Positions 36,109-45,748 are shown, numbered from the stretch's first letter. The stretch is 64,000 bases of DNA from Flavobacterium silvaticum (GCF_012911565.1 NZ_JAAMPU010000106.1:186001-250000); one strand, 5' to 3'. Made by a program: numbers and translations. Notes: a model not told the origin generated them from the sequence alone.

Positions 36109-37983
36109 ATGAAAAGATTTAAAACCCAACTGGCCTATCAATTATCCTTCTGGATACTTGCCTTTGCCTTTTTCAGCTGCCAGAACGACCCCAATGATTT
36201 TGAAGAAGCGACTTATTCCAAAAATCCTGAGGTATTCATTGACACGTTTAGTGCCGGGCTGAATTTCTCCTCATACGGAGGTGCCGTCGTAGATGCGTTT
36301 CAGGTAGATGCTGACGTGGCCTACAACAACTCCGCGGCTTCCATGCGATTCGACGTACCGAACGTAAACGATCCTGCAGGGTCTTATGCCGGAGGTTCGT
36401 TTTACACTTCCGTCGGACGTGACCTTACCCAATACGATGCATTGACATTCTGGGCCAAGAGTACCGTTGCCGCCACGATCGACGTTGTCGGATTCGGAAA
36501 TGATTTTGGTGACAACAAATATCAGGCAGCTATAAACGGTTTGCAGATCAGCACGGTTTGGAGAAAATACATCATTCCAATTCCGGATCCGTCGAAGCTG
36601 ACACAGGAAAAAGGAATGTTCTTTATTTCTGAAGGACCTGAAAACGGAAACGGCTATACGTTTTGGATCGACGAAGTCAGATTCGAAAAACTCGGAACCA
36701 TCAATCCGCAACAGCCGCAAATCTTGAACGGACAGAATTTAGTCCAGACAGCTTACGCCGGTGTAACCAATACTATCGCTGGGCTGGTTTGTGCCTTTAA
36801 CATGCCTAATGGAATAAACCAGATAGTCAACGTAACACCGGCTTATTTTACGTTTACCTCCTCAAACCCCGCCGTTGCAACCGTAGATGAACAAGGATTG
36901 GTTACCACTGTAGGCGCCGGAACAGCTGTTATTACGGCAACGGTGAATGGTGTGGAAGCATTGGGATCGCTGACCATCAATTCATCAGGAGAATTCGTGC
37001 ACGCGGATACACCTACACGGGATGCGTCAGACGTGATTTCTATATTTTCAGATGCCTACACCAATGTTCCGGTAAATTACTACAACGGGTATTGGCAGCC
37101 GTACCAAACGACGCAATCGGCAGATTTTACGGTAAATCAGGACAACGTACTCAACTACACCAATTTCAATTTCGTGGGTATTGAATTTACAAGCCCAACA
37201 ATCGATGCTTCAGGAATGTCACATTTACATATTGACGTATACATTCCGAACGCAATTCCTGCCGGAGCGAATTTCCAGGTTCAATTGATCGATGCCGGAG
37301 CAGACGGAGCGCTTGGCGGTGGAAACGATACCAATGCCACGGTTACTTTTACGGCACCCACGCTGGTTTCCCAAAACTGGATCAGCCTTAATATCCCGTT
37401 GGCGCAATTTGCTGCTTTAGGAGGCAGGGCACATCTGGCACAACTCATTTTTGTAGGCGCTAATGTCACCAATTTCTATGCAGATAATATTTATTTCTAC
37501 AACGACGGAAGCGTGATTTCTCCTGTTCCGACTACAGCTGCACCAGCTCCTTCGTATGCGCCCGGCGACGTAATTTCTGTATTCAGCGACGCTTACACCA
37601 ACATTGCGGGATCAGACCTGAACCCGAACTGGGGCCAGGTAACCGTGGCTTCACAAGTAGCTATCGGCGGAAACAATACGCTTAAATATGCCGGTCTCAA
37701 TTATCAGGGACTTCAATTGGGAAGCGCGACAGATGTGTCTTCCAAGAACTTCCTGCACCTGGATTACTATTCCGCGAATTCGACGGCTTTGAACGTATAC
37801 CTGATCAGTGGTGGCCCTACAACGGAACAACTTCATGCGCTGACCGTTCCAACTACGAGCGGCTGGAATAGTGTTGATATTCCTTTGTCACAGTTCGCTC
37901 CGGTCAACCTGGCTAATATAATCCAGCTCAAATTCGACGGAAACGGAGACATCTATCTGGACAACATCTTATTCAGAAATTAA
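36109..37983 (+). CDS. Surface glycan-binding-like lipoprotein
   Basis: ATG at 36109 begins a lipoprotein signal (AFAFFSC, cysteine near residue 24); the frame upstream overlaps the previous gene and adds nothing. The 624-residue chain has an N-terminal beta-sandwich (about 35-200), a BIG2-like Ig domain (about 215-305, with TSSNPAVATVDEQGLVTTVGAG) and two carbohydrate-binding-like modules. These run at about 315-475 (DVISIFSDAYTNVPVNYY to FYADNIYFYND) and 490-624 (DVISVFSDAYTNIAG to DIYLDNILFRN). They match modules in the proteins at 20519 and 22328. There is no T9SS domain, so export to the surface would be by the lipoprotein route. It probably takes the place of a SusE/F-type binding protein. 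It starts 8 bases after the barrel gene. Confidence 0.83.
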   Translation: MKRFKTQLAYQLSFWILAFAFFSCQNDPNDFEEATYSKNPEVFIDTFSAGLNFSSYGGAVVDAFQVDADVAYNNSAASMRFDVPNVNDPAGSYAGGSFYTSVGRDLTQYDALTFWAKSTVAATIDVVGFGNDFGDNKYQAAINGLQISTVWRKYIIPIPDPSKLTQEKGMFFISEGPENGNGYTFWIDEVRFEKLGTINPQQPQILNGQNLVQTAYAGVTNTIAGLVCAFNMPNGINQIVNVTPAYFTFTSSNPAVATVDEQGLVTTVGAGTAVITATVNGVEALGSLTINSSGEFVHADTPTRDASDVISIFSDAYTNVPVNYYNGYWQPYQTTQSADFTVNQDNVLNYTNFNFVGIEFTSPTIDASGMSHLHIDVYIPNAIPAGANFQVQLIDAGADGALGGGNDTNATVTFTAPTLVSQNWISLNIPLAQFAALGGRAHLAQLIFVGANVTNFYADNIYFYNDGSVISPVPTTAAPAPSYAPGDVISVFSDAYTNIAGSDLNPNWGQVTVASQVAIGGNNTLKYAGLNYQGLQLGSATDVSSKNFLHLDYYSANSTALNVYLISGGPTTEQLHALTVPTTSGWNSVDIPLSQFAPVNLANIIQLKFDGNGDIYLDNILFRN

Positions 37984-38031
37984 CCCAACCAACTGCCCCA
38001 AATTTGCTTTAAACGCATATATATCCCTTCA

Positions 38032-38059
38032 CTACCCCGATTAAACTGCATCGGGGTAG
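38032..38059. promoter_or_regulatory. Stem-loop before the GH16 gene
   Basis: CTACCCCGAT (38032-38041) and ATCGGGGTAG (38050-38059) form a perfect 10-bp stem with an 8-base loop. No T tract follows, so it is not a standard terminator. It may be an operator or an mRNA-processing or stability hairpin 38 bases before the GH16 start. Confidence 0.5.
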
Positions 38060-38096
38060 CTTATGGGGTTAAGTTCAAAAATTTAAAAAAATCAGT

Positions 38097-38927
38097 ATGA
38101 AATATTTTTCAAACAGAAATAGATACAAGAAACCAATGGCAATAGCTTTAGTATCTGTCATTGCATTTTCCATTGGCGGATGTAATGAAGACGATAAGCA
38201 AAGCCTTCCGGCCCGTAACTGGACGCTTACCTGGTCCGACGATTTCGATGGCTCAGCAGGTTCATTGCCAGATGACACTAAATGGGGATACGACCTTGGA
38301 AACAATGGCGGATGGGGAAATGCGGAACTCGAAACCTACACCAATAATCCGGAAAATGTATCGTTGGACGGAACCGGAAATCTGGTCATTACCGCAATAC
38401 AAAATGGGAATTCATTTACATCGGCACGTATCAAGACCCGAAGCAAATTCGAACAGACTTACGGACGTTTCGAAGCCCGCCTGAAGACACCTTACGGCCC
38501 CGGTATATGGCCCGCTTTCTGGATGTTAGGCGCAACCAATAACCAACCGGCGTGGCCTGCATGCGGAGAAATAGACATTATGGAATTACGTGGCCAGACA
38601 CCGTATGTCGTAAACGGAACCATCCATGGCCCGGGATATTCTGCCGGAAACGCCATATCAGGCTCTTACGCTTTGCAGAACAGCAGATTCGATTTGGACT
38701 ACCATGTCTTCGCCGTGGAATGGACAGCAGATAAAATCGACTTTTTTGTTGACGATTATCTATACAAAAGAATCTCTAAAAATGATGTCCCAGGTGATTG
38801 GGTTTACGATCATGCGTTCTTCCTGATCCTGAACATTGCAGTAGGTGGAAATTATGTCGGCTTCCCGACCGCCCAGACTCCTTTTCCTCAAAAAATGATT
38901 GTCGACTACGTAAAAGTATATCAATAA
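38097..38927 (+). CDS. GH16 endo-beta-1,3-glucanase (laminarinase-type) lipoprotein
   Basis: The product has 276 residues with a lipoprotein signal ending SIGGC. The catalytic GH16 domain (about 40-276) includes WTLTWSDDFDGSAGSLPDD, the active-site motif GEIDIMELRG with nucleophile E158, D160 and acid/base E163, and the C-terminal DYVKVYQ. The extra residue in the motif (ExDxxE) is the form found in laminarinases rather than lichenases. It should cut beta-1,3-glucan internally at the cell surface. It supplies oligosaccharides for the GH3 enzyme encoded 69 bases downstream. Confidence 0.92.
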   Translation: MKYFSNRNRYKKPMAIALVSVIAFSIGGCNEDDKQSLPARNWTLTWSDDFDGSAGSLPDDTKWGYDLGNNGGWGNAELETYTNNPENVSLDGTGNLVITAIQNGNSFTSARIKTRSKFEQTYGRFEARLKTPYGPGIWPAFWMLGATNNQPAWPACGEIDIMELRGQTPYVVNGTIHGPGYSAGNAISGSYALQNSRFDLDYHVFAVEWTADKIDFFVDDYLYKRISKNDVPGDWVYDHAFFLILNIAVGGNYVGFPTAQTPFPQKMIVDYVKVYQ

Positions 38928-38996
38928 GCCTGTTTTTTTTAAGAATAAAAGTGCCAGAATGCTCATGTGCTTTGGTCTGTCATAAATCAAATCCAA

Positions 38997-41240
38997 ATGA
39001 AAAATTACATTTCGATACTGTTCCTGTTACTTTCTTTTTCGGGAATTTCACAGCAAAAAAGTATTGACCAAAAAGTAAATGAGCTATTGGCAAAAATGAC
39101 CCTGGATGAAAAGATAGGTCAGCTGAATCAATACACGGGAGACAACACCCTTACCGGCCCTCTGACGATCAATCCGAATAAGGAAGAAGAAATCAAAGCG
39201 GGAAAAATAGGTTCCATGCTCAATATTCTCGGTTCCGAATACACGCGCAAGTATCAGGAACTGGCCATGCAGTCGCGTCTCAAAATCCCGTTGCTTTTTG
39301 GCCTCGATGTCATCCACGGATACAAAACCACATTCCCGATTCCGTTGGCCGAAGCCGCAAGCTGGGATTTGGCAGCGATAGAACTTTCTGCCCGTGTTTC
39401 CGCGCGTGAATCTGCGGCAAGTGGTATTCACTGGACGTTTGCGCCAATGGTGGATATTTCACGTGATCCGCGTTGGGGAAGAGTCATGGAAGGAGCCGGT
39501 GAAGACACCTATCTGGGTTCAAAAATCGCTTACGCCCGCGTCAAAGGTTTTCAGGGTAACAAACTCGGAGACCTAACTTCGGTTATGGCCTGTGCGAAAC
39601 ACTTTTTAGCTTATGGAGCAGCTATCGGCGGACGTGATTACAATTCCGTCGATATGAGCGAAAGAATGCTGTGGGAAACCTATCTGCCACCTTTCAAAGC
39701 AGCAATCGATGCCGGAGCGGCAACCTTCATGAATTCATTTAACGACCTCAACGGAGTTCCGGCAACGGGTAACAAGCACATCCAGCGCGACATCCTGAAA
39801 GGCAAATGGAATTTCAGCGGATTCGTCGTTTCAGATTGGGGTTCGATTGGAGAAATGGTCAACCACGGATTCAGCAAAGATAAAAAAGAAGCAGCTTATT
39901 CGGCAATCACAGCGGGAAGCGATATGGATATGGAAAGCAATTCCTATTTGTATAACCTGTCTCAATTGGTAAAGGAAGGAAGAGTTTCCGAAGCCCTGAT
40001 AGATGATGCCGTAAAGCGTATTTTACATAAGAAATTCGAACTCGGATTATTCGATGACCCATATAGATATTGCGATGCCAAACGTCAGCAAAAAGAACTC
40101 AATAATCCGGAAAACACCAAGGCTGCAAGAGAAGTCGCTGCCAAAAGTATCGTACTGCTGAAGAATGATAAAAAGGTGTTACCGCTTTCAAAAGACACCA
40201 AAACGATTGCTTTCATCGGGCCGATGGTAAAACCAAAAAGAGCCAATCACGGATTCTGGGCCGTCGACCTAAAAGATGTCGATTCAACCTACATTGTTTC
40301 CCAATGGGAAGGATTGCAGAATAAGGTGGGTAAAAACACCAAACTGCTTTACGCCAAAGGTTGTGGCATAAGCGATATGAGCAAAGCAGGTTTCGACGAA
40401 GCCATAACGGTTGCAAACCAGGCAGACGTGGTCATTCTAAGTGTTGGTGAAGCCCCAAACATGAGCGGTGAGGCAAAAAGCCGCAGCAGTATCAATTTGC
40501 CCGGAGTACAGGAAGACCTGATAAAGGAACTTCAAAAAACAGGTAAACCGATTGTCATTTTAATCAATTCCGGACGACCGTTGGTCTTTAACTGGACAGC
40601 CGACAATATGCCGACTATCGTTTATACATGGTGGTTAGGTTCCGAAGCCGGCAACGCCATTGCGGATGTGTTGTTTGGAGACTACAATCCGTCCGGAAAA
40701 TTACCTATGACTTTCCCGCGTACCGAAGGCCAGATTCCGTTGTATTACAACCATACAAGCACCGGAAGGCCGGCTAAGAACGAGGATGACAAAATCTATG
40801 TATCGGCTTATATCGATTTGCAGAACTCACCAAAATTTCCATTCGGTTATGGGTTGAGCTATACGACATTCGGGTATTCCGATTTGAAATTGTCAAAACA
40901 GGTTATTCGCAAAAACGAAACACTCCAACTATCGCTGACAGTAACGAATACCGGAAAAGTCGCTGGTGAGGAAGTAGTCCAGTTGTATATAAAAGACCGG
41001 TTCGCGTCAATAGTGCGTCCCGTGAAAGAGCTAAAGGATTTCCAGAAGATAAAACTGGAAGCCGGTGAAAGTAAAACCGTCACGTTTACCATCGATAACG
41101 ATAAACTTTCGTTCTACCATGAGAACCTTGATTTTGCATCTGAAGCCGGAGAATTCGATGTAATGATAGGTTCGTCCTCAGAAGATATCAGACTCAAAAG
41201 CGAATTTGAATTAACCGAAAAAACACCGGCTGCGAATTAA
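38997..41240 (+). CDS. bglX: GH3 beta-glucosidase
   Basis: ATG at 38997 is chosen because it starts a signal peptide (ISILFLLLSFSGISQQ); the frame upstream lacks one. The 747-residue enzyme has the full GH3 layout: an N-terminal barrel with the nucleophile aspartate in GFVVSDWGSIGEM near residue 283, an alpha/beta sandwich (KSIVLLKNDKKVLPLSKDT, then INSGRPLVFNW) and a C-terminal fibronectin-III-like domain (FGYGLSYTTFGYSDL, TGKVAGEEVVQLYIKD). It resembles the periplasmic BglX group and should release glucose from oligosaccharides made by the GH16 and GH-A enzymes. Confidence 0.93.
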   Translation: MKNYISILFLLLSFSGISQQKSIDQKVNELLAKMTLDEKIGQLNQYTGDNTLTGPLTINPNKEEEIKAGKIGSMLNILGSEYTRKYQELAMQSRLKIPLLFGLDVIHGYKTTFPIPLAEAASWDLAAIELSARVSARESAASGIHWTFAPMVDISRDPRWGRVMEGAGEDTYLGSKIAYARVKGFQGNKLGDLTSVMACAKHFLAYGAAIGGRDYNSVDMSERMLWETYLPPFKAAIDAGAATFMNSFNDLNGVPATGNKHIQRDILKGKWNFSGFVVSDWGSIGEMVNHGFSKDKKEAAYSAITAGSDMDMESNSYLYNLSQLVKEGRVSEALIDDAVKRILHKKFELGLFDDPYRYCDAKRQQKELNNPENTKAAREVAAKSIVLLKNDKKVLPLSKDTKTIAFIGPMVKPKRANHGFWAVDLKDVDSTYIVSQWEGLQNKVGKNTKLLYAKGCGISDMSKAGFDEAITVANQADVVILSVGEAPNMSGEAKSRSSINLPGVQEDLIKELQKTGKPIVILINSGRPLVFNWTADNMPTIVYTWWLGSEAGNAIADVLFGDYNPSGKLPMTFPRTEGQIPLYYNHTSTGRPAKNEDDKIYVSAYIDLQNSPKFPFGYGLSYTTFGYSDLKLSKQVIRKNETLQLSLTVTNTGKVAGEEVVQLYIKDRFASIVRPVKELKDFQKIKLEAGESKTVTFTIDNDKLSFYHENLDFASEAGEFDVMIGSSSEDIRLKSEFELTEKTPAAN

Positions 41241-41607
41241 CCAATAAATGGCCTGAATCCGGAAAATTGCAGAATCAGGTCACAAATGAATTTTTTCATT
41301 TAAACACGCATCCCTAAAACGATTTCGCCAACCGTACATTACCACATCAAAAGCTGGTGATGTCTGTTATATCTGCAACAATATTTTTCTGGAGTCCAAA
41401 TAAATTGGTTGTAATTGGCGTGTAGCGTGACTTAATGCATCATTGCGAATTGTATGGTTTTTATATCATCAAAAAACAAAAATGGTAAAAGACTAGGTTT
41501 ATTTTTATGAATACCAACTGTGTCATTTCACTATTGGTCTGAAACAAAATCTTATTGCTGACTTTGAATTACCTGGTTTTGATCCAAGACCTTATTTCAC
41601 TTAATTG
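41241..41607. other. Intergenic region before the type B T9SS gene
   Basis: The 367-base region has no gene. It holds the third, weaker copy of the two-part element. ACATCA (41344-41349) with TGATGT (41358-41363) forms a small palindrome at its first box. Confidence 0.4.
41331..41467 (+). promoter_or_regulatory. Shared two-part element, copy 3 (weaker)
   Basis: The first box ACCGTACATTACCACATC (41331-41348) keeps the core of copies 1 and 2 (11 of 17 positions). The second, TGTATGGTTTTTATATC (41451-41467), differs from TGTATAGTTT at one position. The spacing from first to second box is 119 bases, close to the other copies. Confidence 0.35.
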
Positions 41608-44600
41608 ATGAGCCCAATCAAAAAAATAATTGTCTTTTTACTTTTGCTCGCATCCGTAAACAATTACGCTCAACTTGGGTTTTGTACAGGTAGTAAGGGC
41701 GACCCTATTTTTAGTGAGAATTTTGGCAACGGAACAACATACGGACCCGCCCTTCCAGCAGGAACCACAACGTATCCTTTTGTTACCGGCGCTCCAAATG
41801 ATGGGCAATACACTTTGTACTATCAGTCTTCTCTTTATACCACCTGGCACTATTCCTTAGACCATACACCAGATGCCACAAACGGCCCTAACGGAAAAAT
41901 GTTACTGATGAATGCCAATGCTGTCACGTCCGGCGATTTTTACAAAAAAACGGTTACGGGATTATGTGTCAACACCACGTTTGAATTTTCCGCCTGGCTC
42001 ATGAATGTCTATAATCCGAACACCAATTATTGCGGTGCCGGACAGATTCCTATCAACGTGCGATTTGAAATCTGGAACGATACGGAAACCGTTCTCTTAG
42101 GCTCGGGAAATACCGGAAATATATTTGGCAGTTCCGCTCCGCTGTGGCAACAATTCGCCTTGGTATTCACTACGACAAGCGAAACATCGGTGGTTTTGAA
42201 AATGAAGAATAACGGTGTGGGCGGATGCGGGAATGATTTGGCGATCGACGACATCATGTTCAGTGCCTGTGGCGATTTGACGACGGTTTCAAGCCCAACG
42301 GTCACCGGAGATACGTATACTACCTGTACTAACCCCACTTCATTGCAATTGGATGCAACAACCTTGAGTGCCGTGCCTTATTTTTATCAATGGCAGACAA
42401 GTACCGATGCGACATCCTGGACAGATATTACAGGGGCCACCAGTTCCACTTACACGACACCCAATTTAAGTTCCGCGACGTATTTCCGGGTACGGGCGGC
42501 CCAGGATGCAGCCAATTTGGGCAATCCTTTTTGTTCGAGTATCTCGAATGTTTTTACCGTCAATTTCTTACCGACACCGACTGCTGCCACAAACGACGGG
42601 GATAAGACCATCTGCAGTAACCAAACTATTCCTTCGCTATCGGTAACTGCTGCTTCAGGTACGAACGTGAATTGGTATAGTGCAGCTACCGGAGGAATTT
42701 TATTGCAATCTGCCAGCACAACCTACACACCTACTGCTGCGGGAATCTATTATGCCGAAACATACAACGCCACCACCAATTGCATCAATACGTCAAGAAC
42801 GGCTGTAGAACTTACCATTATCCCGCTTCCGGATGTAACCATATCGGGAGCCACAACCCTATGCAGTGGAAATACGGCTACCATAACTTTTAACGGAACA
42901 CCAGATGCGATAGTTACCTACAACATCAATGGCGGTTCAGATCAAACGATAACCCTGAACGCGTCGGGTTCCGCAAGCATCACAACTTCTCCTTTGTCTG
43001 CGAGTGTTACCTATACATTGGTAAGTTGTACATCGGCCGATTTGAGTTCGTGCAGCCGGCCTAAAAATGATTCGGTGACCGTTACGGTAACGAATGTACT
43101 TAGCGCATCTTTTTCAAGCAATTCGCCGGTTTGTTACGGAACGCCGGCTACCTTGAATTTTACGGGAACACCGAACACGATCGTTACGTATGCAGCAACC
43201 GGAGGCCCGAACCAGACAGTTACCTTAAACGCAGGCGGAACTGCATCTGCCTCGACTTCAAACGTAACTACGGCTGTATCATACACACTTTCGAGTGTCG
43301 CTTCCACCGGATCATCGCCTTGCACACAAACGCTTAATCAATCGATTACCGTTTCCTCCGTTCCGCTGCCCACAGTATCATCTATAAACGCAAGTCCAAC
43401 TGCTGTCTGTTCCGGACAGACAAGTACTGTGACATTTACGGGAACACCTGATGCTGTTATAACGTACACCGTAAACGGAGGCAGCAGTCAATCCATAACG
43501 TTGAATGCCGGCGGAACCGCTTCTGTAACTACATTGCCGTTATCTGTCGCTACCACATATCAGCTCACAAACATAATACTGCCCGCAACCGGCTGTACAC
43601 AGTCGCTTACAAATTCGGTAGCCATTTCAATCAACCCGACACCAACGGCAGCTTATACAGGAGATTTGAATTATTGCGAAGGAGAATCGATCTTACTCAA
43701 TTTATCATCGACCGTTGCGGGGACAACTTTCGACTGGACCGTTTCCCAAAGCGGAACAAATGGAGCCACTGCCGGAAGCGGAAACCAAATCAATCAAAAC
43801 GTAACACTGACCGGAAATTCCGCCGGAACCGTAACCTATACCGTCACGCCTCTATACAACGGCTGTTCAGGAAATCCAATCACAATAACGGTCAATATAC
43901 TTCCGTTGCCTATTCCGGGAATCACCGATGGTGTGATTTGCCGGCCTGGTTCGGGACTTCCATCGACTCAATTTTATACGTTGGATACAAACCTGAGTGC
44001 GGCCGACCATACGTTTCAATGGTATCTTGACAGCGACTTGATTCCGGGTGCTTCCTCAAACACATATGATGCGTATCAAATTGGGACATACACGGTCATC
44101 GCGACGAATAGTGCGGGCTGTATTTCACTTCCGGTAGATGCTGTCGTTGGTGAAAGACCTCAAGGAGAAAGCCTGGTCATCGAGCAATCTGCCGCATTCA
44201 GTGATAATCCAACGATTACGGTCACTGTTGTTGGCGGAGGCGGTCCGTTTTCATATCAATTGGACGATTTCTATCCGCAGTCCTCAAACGTATTCCATTC
44301 CGTTTTGGCCGGAACACATACCATAACCGTGGTTGACGATTATTGCACGCTTCTTACGGCAACGGTCACGATCCTGGATTATCCAAAATATTTCACCCCG
44401 AACGGAGATGGAATCCACGATACCTGGAACATCGACGGAATCACCAATGCTTCGATCCATATTTTTGATAGATACGGAAAGTTGCTAAAGCAAATAAGCC
44501 CGGAAGGTTTAGGTTGGGACGGAACCTACAATGGTCACCAAATGCCTTCGAGCGATTATTGGTTCACGATAGACTATTTTGAAAACGGCGCAAGCAAAAC

Positions 44601-44631
44601 GTTCCGTGCCCATTTTGCCATGAAACGATGA
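41608..44631 (+). CDS. Large T9SS-secreted protein with type B (gliding-motility-like) C-terminus
   Basis: ATG at 41608 is preferred to the TTG just before it; a signal peptide follows (ending NNYAQ). The 1007-residue protein has an N-terminal beta-sandwich domain (about 30-220, ending DLAIDDIMFSACG). Several Ig-like repeats follow that share ATLNFTGTP or AVITYTVNGG-type segments and regularly spaced cysteines. The C-terminal CHU_C/type B domain has YFTPNGDGIHDTWNIDG, IHIFDRYGKLL, WDGTYNGHQMPSSDYWF and ends FRAHFAMKR. Such proteins are usually cell-surface adhesins or exported structural proteins. No catalytic site is seen. Confidence 0.86.
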   Translation: MSPIKKIIVFLLLLASVNNYAQLGFCTGSKGDPIFSENFGNGTTYGPALPAGTTTYPFVTGAPNDGQYTLYYQSSLYTTWHYSLDHTPDATNGPNGKMLLMNANAVTSGDFYKKTVTGLCVNTTFEFSAWLMNVYNPNTNYCGAGQIPINVRFEIWNDTETVLLGSGNTGNIFGSSAPLWQQFALVFTTTSETSVVLKMKNNGVGGCGNDLAIDDIMFSACGDLTTVSSPTVTGDTYTTCTNPTSLQLDATTLSAVPYFYQWQTSTDATSWTDITGATSSTYTTPNLSSATYFRVRAAQDAANLGNPFCSSISNVFTVNFLPTPTAATNDGDKTICSNQTIPSLSVTAASGTNVNWYSAATGGILLQSASTTYTPTAAGIYYAETYNATTNCINTSRTAVELTIIPLPDVTISGATTLCSGNTATITFNGTPDAIVTYNINGGSDQTITLNASGSASITTSPLSASVTYTLVSCTSADLSSCSRPKNDSVTVTVTNVLSASFSSNSPVCYGTPATLNFTGTPNTIVTYAATGGPNQTVTLNAGGTASASTSNVTTAVSYTLSSVASTGSSPCTQTLNQSITVSSVPLPTVSSINASPTAVCSGQTSTVTFTGTPDAVITYTVNGGSSQSITLNAGGTASVTTLPLSVATTYQLTNIILPATGCTQSLTNSVAISINPTPTAAYTGDLNYCEGESILLNLSSTVAGTTFDWTVSQSGTNGATAGSGNQINQNVTLTGNSAGTVTYTVTPLYNGCSGNPITITVNILPLPIPGITDGVICRPGSGLPSTQFYTLDTNLSAADHTFQWYLDSDLIPGASSNTYDAYQIGTYTVIATNSAGCISLPVDAVVGERPQGESLVIEQSAAFSDNPTITVTVVGGGGPFSYQLDDFYPQSSNVFHSVLAGTHTITVVDDYCTLLTATVTILDYPKYFTPNGDGIHDTWNIDGITNASIHIFDRYGKLLKQISPEGLGWDGTYNGHQMPSSDYWFTIDYFENGASKTFRAHFAMKR

Positions 44632-44640
44632 TTCTTCAAC

Positions 44641-44668
44641 AAAAAAACGCCACCATTAGGCAGCGTTT
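44641..44668 (-). terminator. Terminator of the redox operon
   Basis: AAACGC (44645-44650) pairs with GCGTTT (44663-44668), and on the minus strand the stem is followed by seven T bases. It lies just beyond 44692, where the alcohol dehydrogenase gene would end if its frame were intact. Confidence 0.55.
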
Positions 44669-44691
44669 CAGTCGTGTTGTTGATTCGGTAG

Positions 44692-44790
44692 TTAATGCTC
44701 CAGCGAAGCCATATCGATTACGAACCGATATTTGACATCACCTTTTTCGAGTCGTTCAAACGCCGTATTCACATAGTCGATAGCGATGAT
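44692..44790 (-). pseudogene. Out-of-frame C-terminus of the alcohol dehydrogenase
   Basis: Read in the frame shifted from the gene body, this stretch encodes [20 protein letters not shown] followed by [11 protein letters not shown] and a stop at 44692-44694. This is the usual C-terminus of zinc alcohol dehydrogenases and parallels YTNVLDGKVRYRYVIDMQTIK of the neighbouring paralogue. One base is missing near 44788-44789. The span 44692-45746 is 1055 bases, one short of a multiple of three. Confidence 0.8.
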
Positions 44791-45746
44791 TCACTTTCAG
44801 ACGTAATGTTGTGCTTAAAGCAGAAATCAAGCATTTCCTGAGTTTCGGCAATACCACCAATGTTCGATCCGGCAAAACTGCGTCGGCCCATGACAACATT
44901 GAATGCCCCGATTTCCAAAGGTTCAGGCGGCAATCCGACAAGAACGACACTTCCGTCGTGACGCAATAAATTCAGATACGTATTGACATCGTGTTTAGCC
45001 GAAACCGTATCGATTATAAAATGAAGCTTGCGGTTGTACTCAGCCATTTCTTTGGGGTTTGAAGACAATACGGCATTATCAGCCCCAAGTCTTTTGGCAT
45101 CGGCAACCTTATCCGGAGACGTGGTGAAAACGGTGACTTCCGCGCCCATCGCTTTTGCAATCTTGATGGCCAGATGCCCGAGTCCGCCAATTCCTAAAAT
45201 ACCGACTTTCTTACCCGGACCGGCCTGCCAGTGTTTCAAAGGTGAATACACGGTGATTCCGGCACAAAGCAAAGGTGCGGCAGCGGCAAGGTCTTCAAAA
45301 GCAGGCATCTTGAGTACATAATCTTCATGGCAGACATAGCTTTTCGAGAAGCCGCCAAAAGTTGATCCGCCCAAATCCTTATCCGGACTGTTGAACGAAA
45401 ACGTAACACCTTCATCGCAGAATTGTTCGATTCCATCGTTGCAATATTCGCAATGGCCGCAGCTGTCTATAATGCAACCGACTGCCGACAAATCGCCAAC
45501 CTTGAATTTAGTCACATGATTTCCCACAGCAGTCACGCGCCCGACGATTTCATGTCCGGGAACGATAGGGAAATTCGTTCCCCCAAAGTCATTCTTGATT
45601 TGATGCAAATCAGAATGGCAGATGCCGCAATACAGGATTTCCATTTCCACATCATGTGGCTTGACCGCTCTCCTGTTGATGGTCATTTGATGCAACGGAT
45701 TCGCAACAGATTCGGTTCCGTAAGCTTGTACTTGTTTTGTTCCCAT
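44769..45746 (-). CDS. Zinc-dependent NAD(P) alcohol dehydrogenase, frameshifted at the C-terminus
   Basis: The start is ATG at 45746 ([10 protein letters not shown]); the long in-frame extension upstream overlaps the previous gene and is not protein-like. The encoded 325 residues are a cytoplasmic medium-chain dehydrogenase: catalytic zinc ligands in [10 protein letters not shown] and PGHEIVGRV, structural-zinc cysteines in CGHCEYC and the Rossmann motif [11 protein letters not shown]. The last residues (SESSLSTM) are out of place, because the family's true C-terminus is encoded just downstream in another frame. This is either a recent mutation or a sequencing error. It is the last gene of the AraC-linked redox operon, 2 bases after the cupin gene. 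Confidence 0.85.
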   Translation of the reverse strand: MGTKQVQAYGTESVANPLHQMTINRRAVKPHDVEMEILYCGICHSDLHQIKNDFGGTNFPIVPGHEIVGRVTAVGNHVTKFKVGDLSAVGCIIDSCGHCEYCNDGIEQFCDEGVTFSFNSPDKDLGGSTFGGFSKSYVCHEDYVLKMPAFEDLAAAAPLLCAGITVYSPLKHWQAGPGKKVGILGIGGLGHLAIKIAKAMGAEVTVFTTSPDKVADAKRLGADNAVLSSNPKEMAEYNRKLHFIIDTVSAKHDVNTYLNLLRHDGSVVLVGLPPEPLEIGAFNVVMGRRSFAGSNIGGIAETQEMLDFCFKHNITSESESSLSTM

Positions 45747-45748
45747 GA

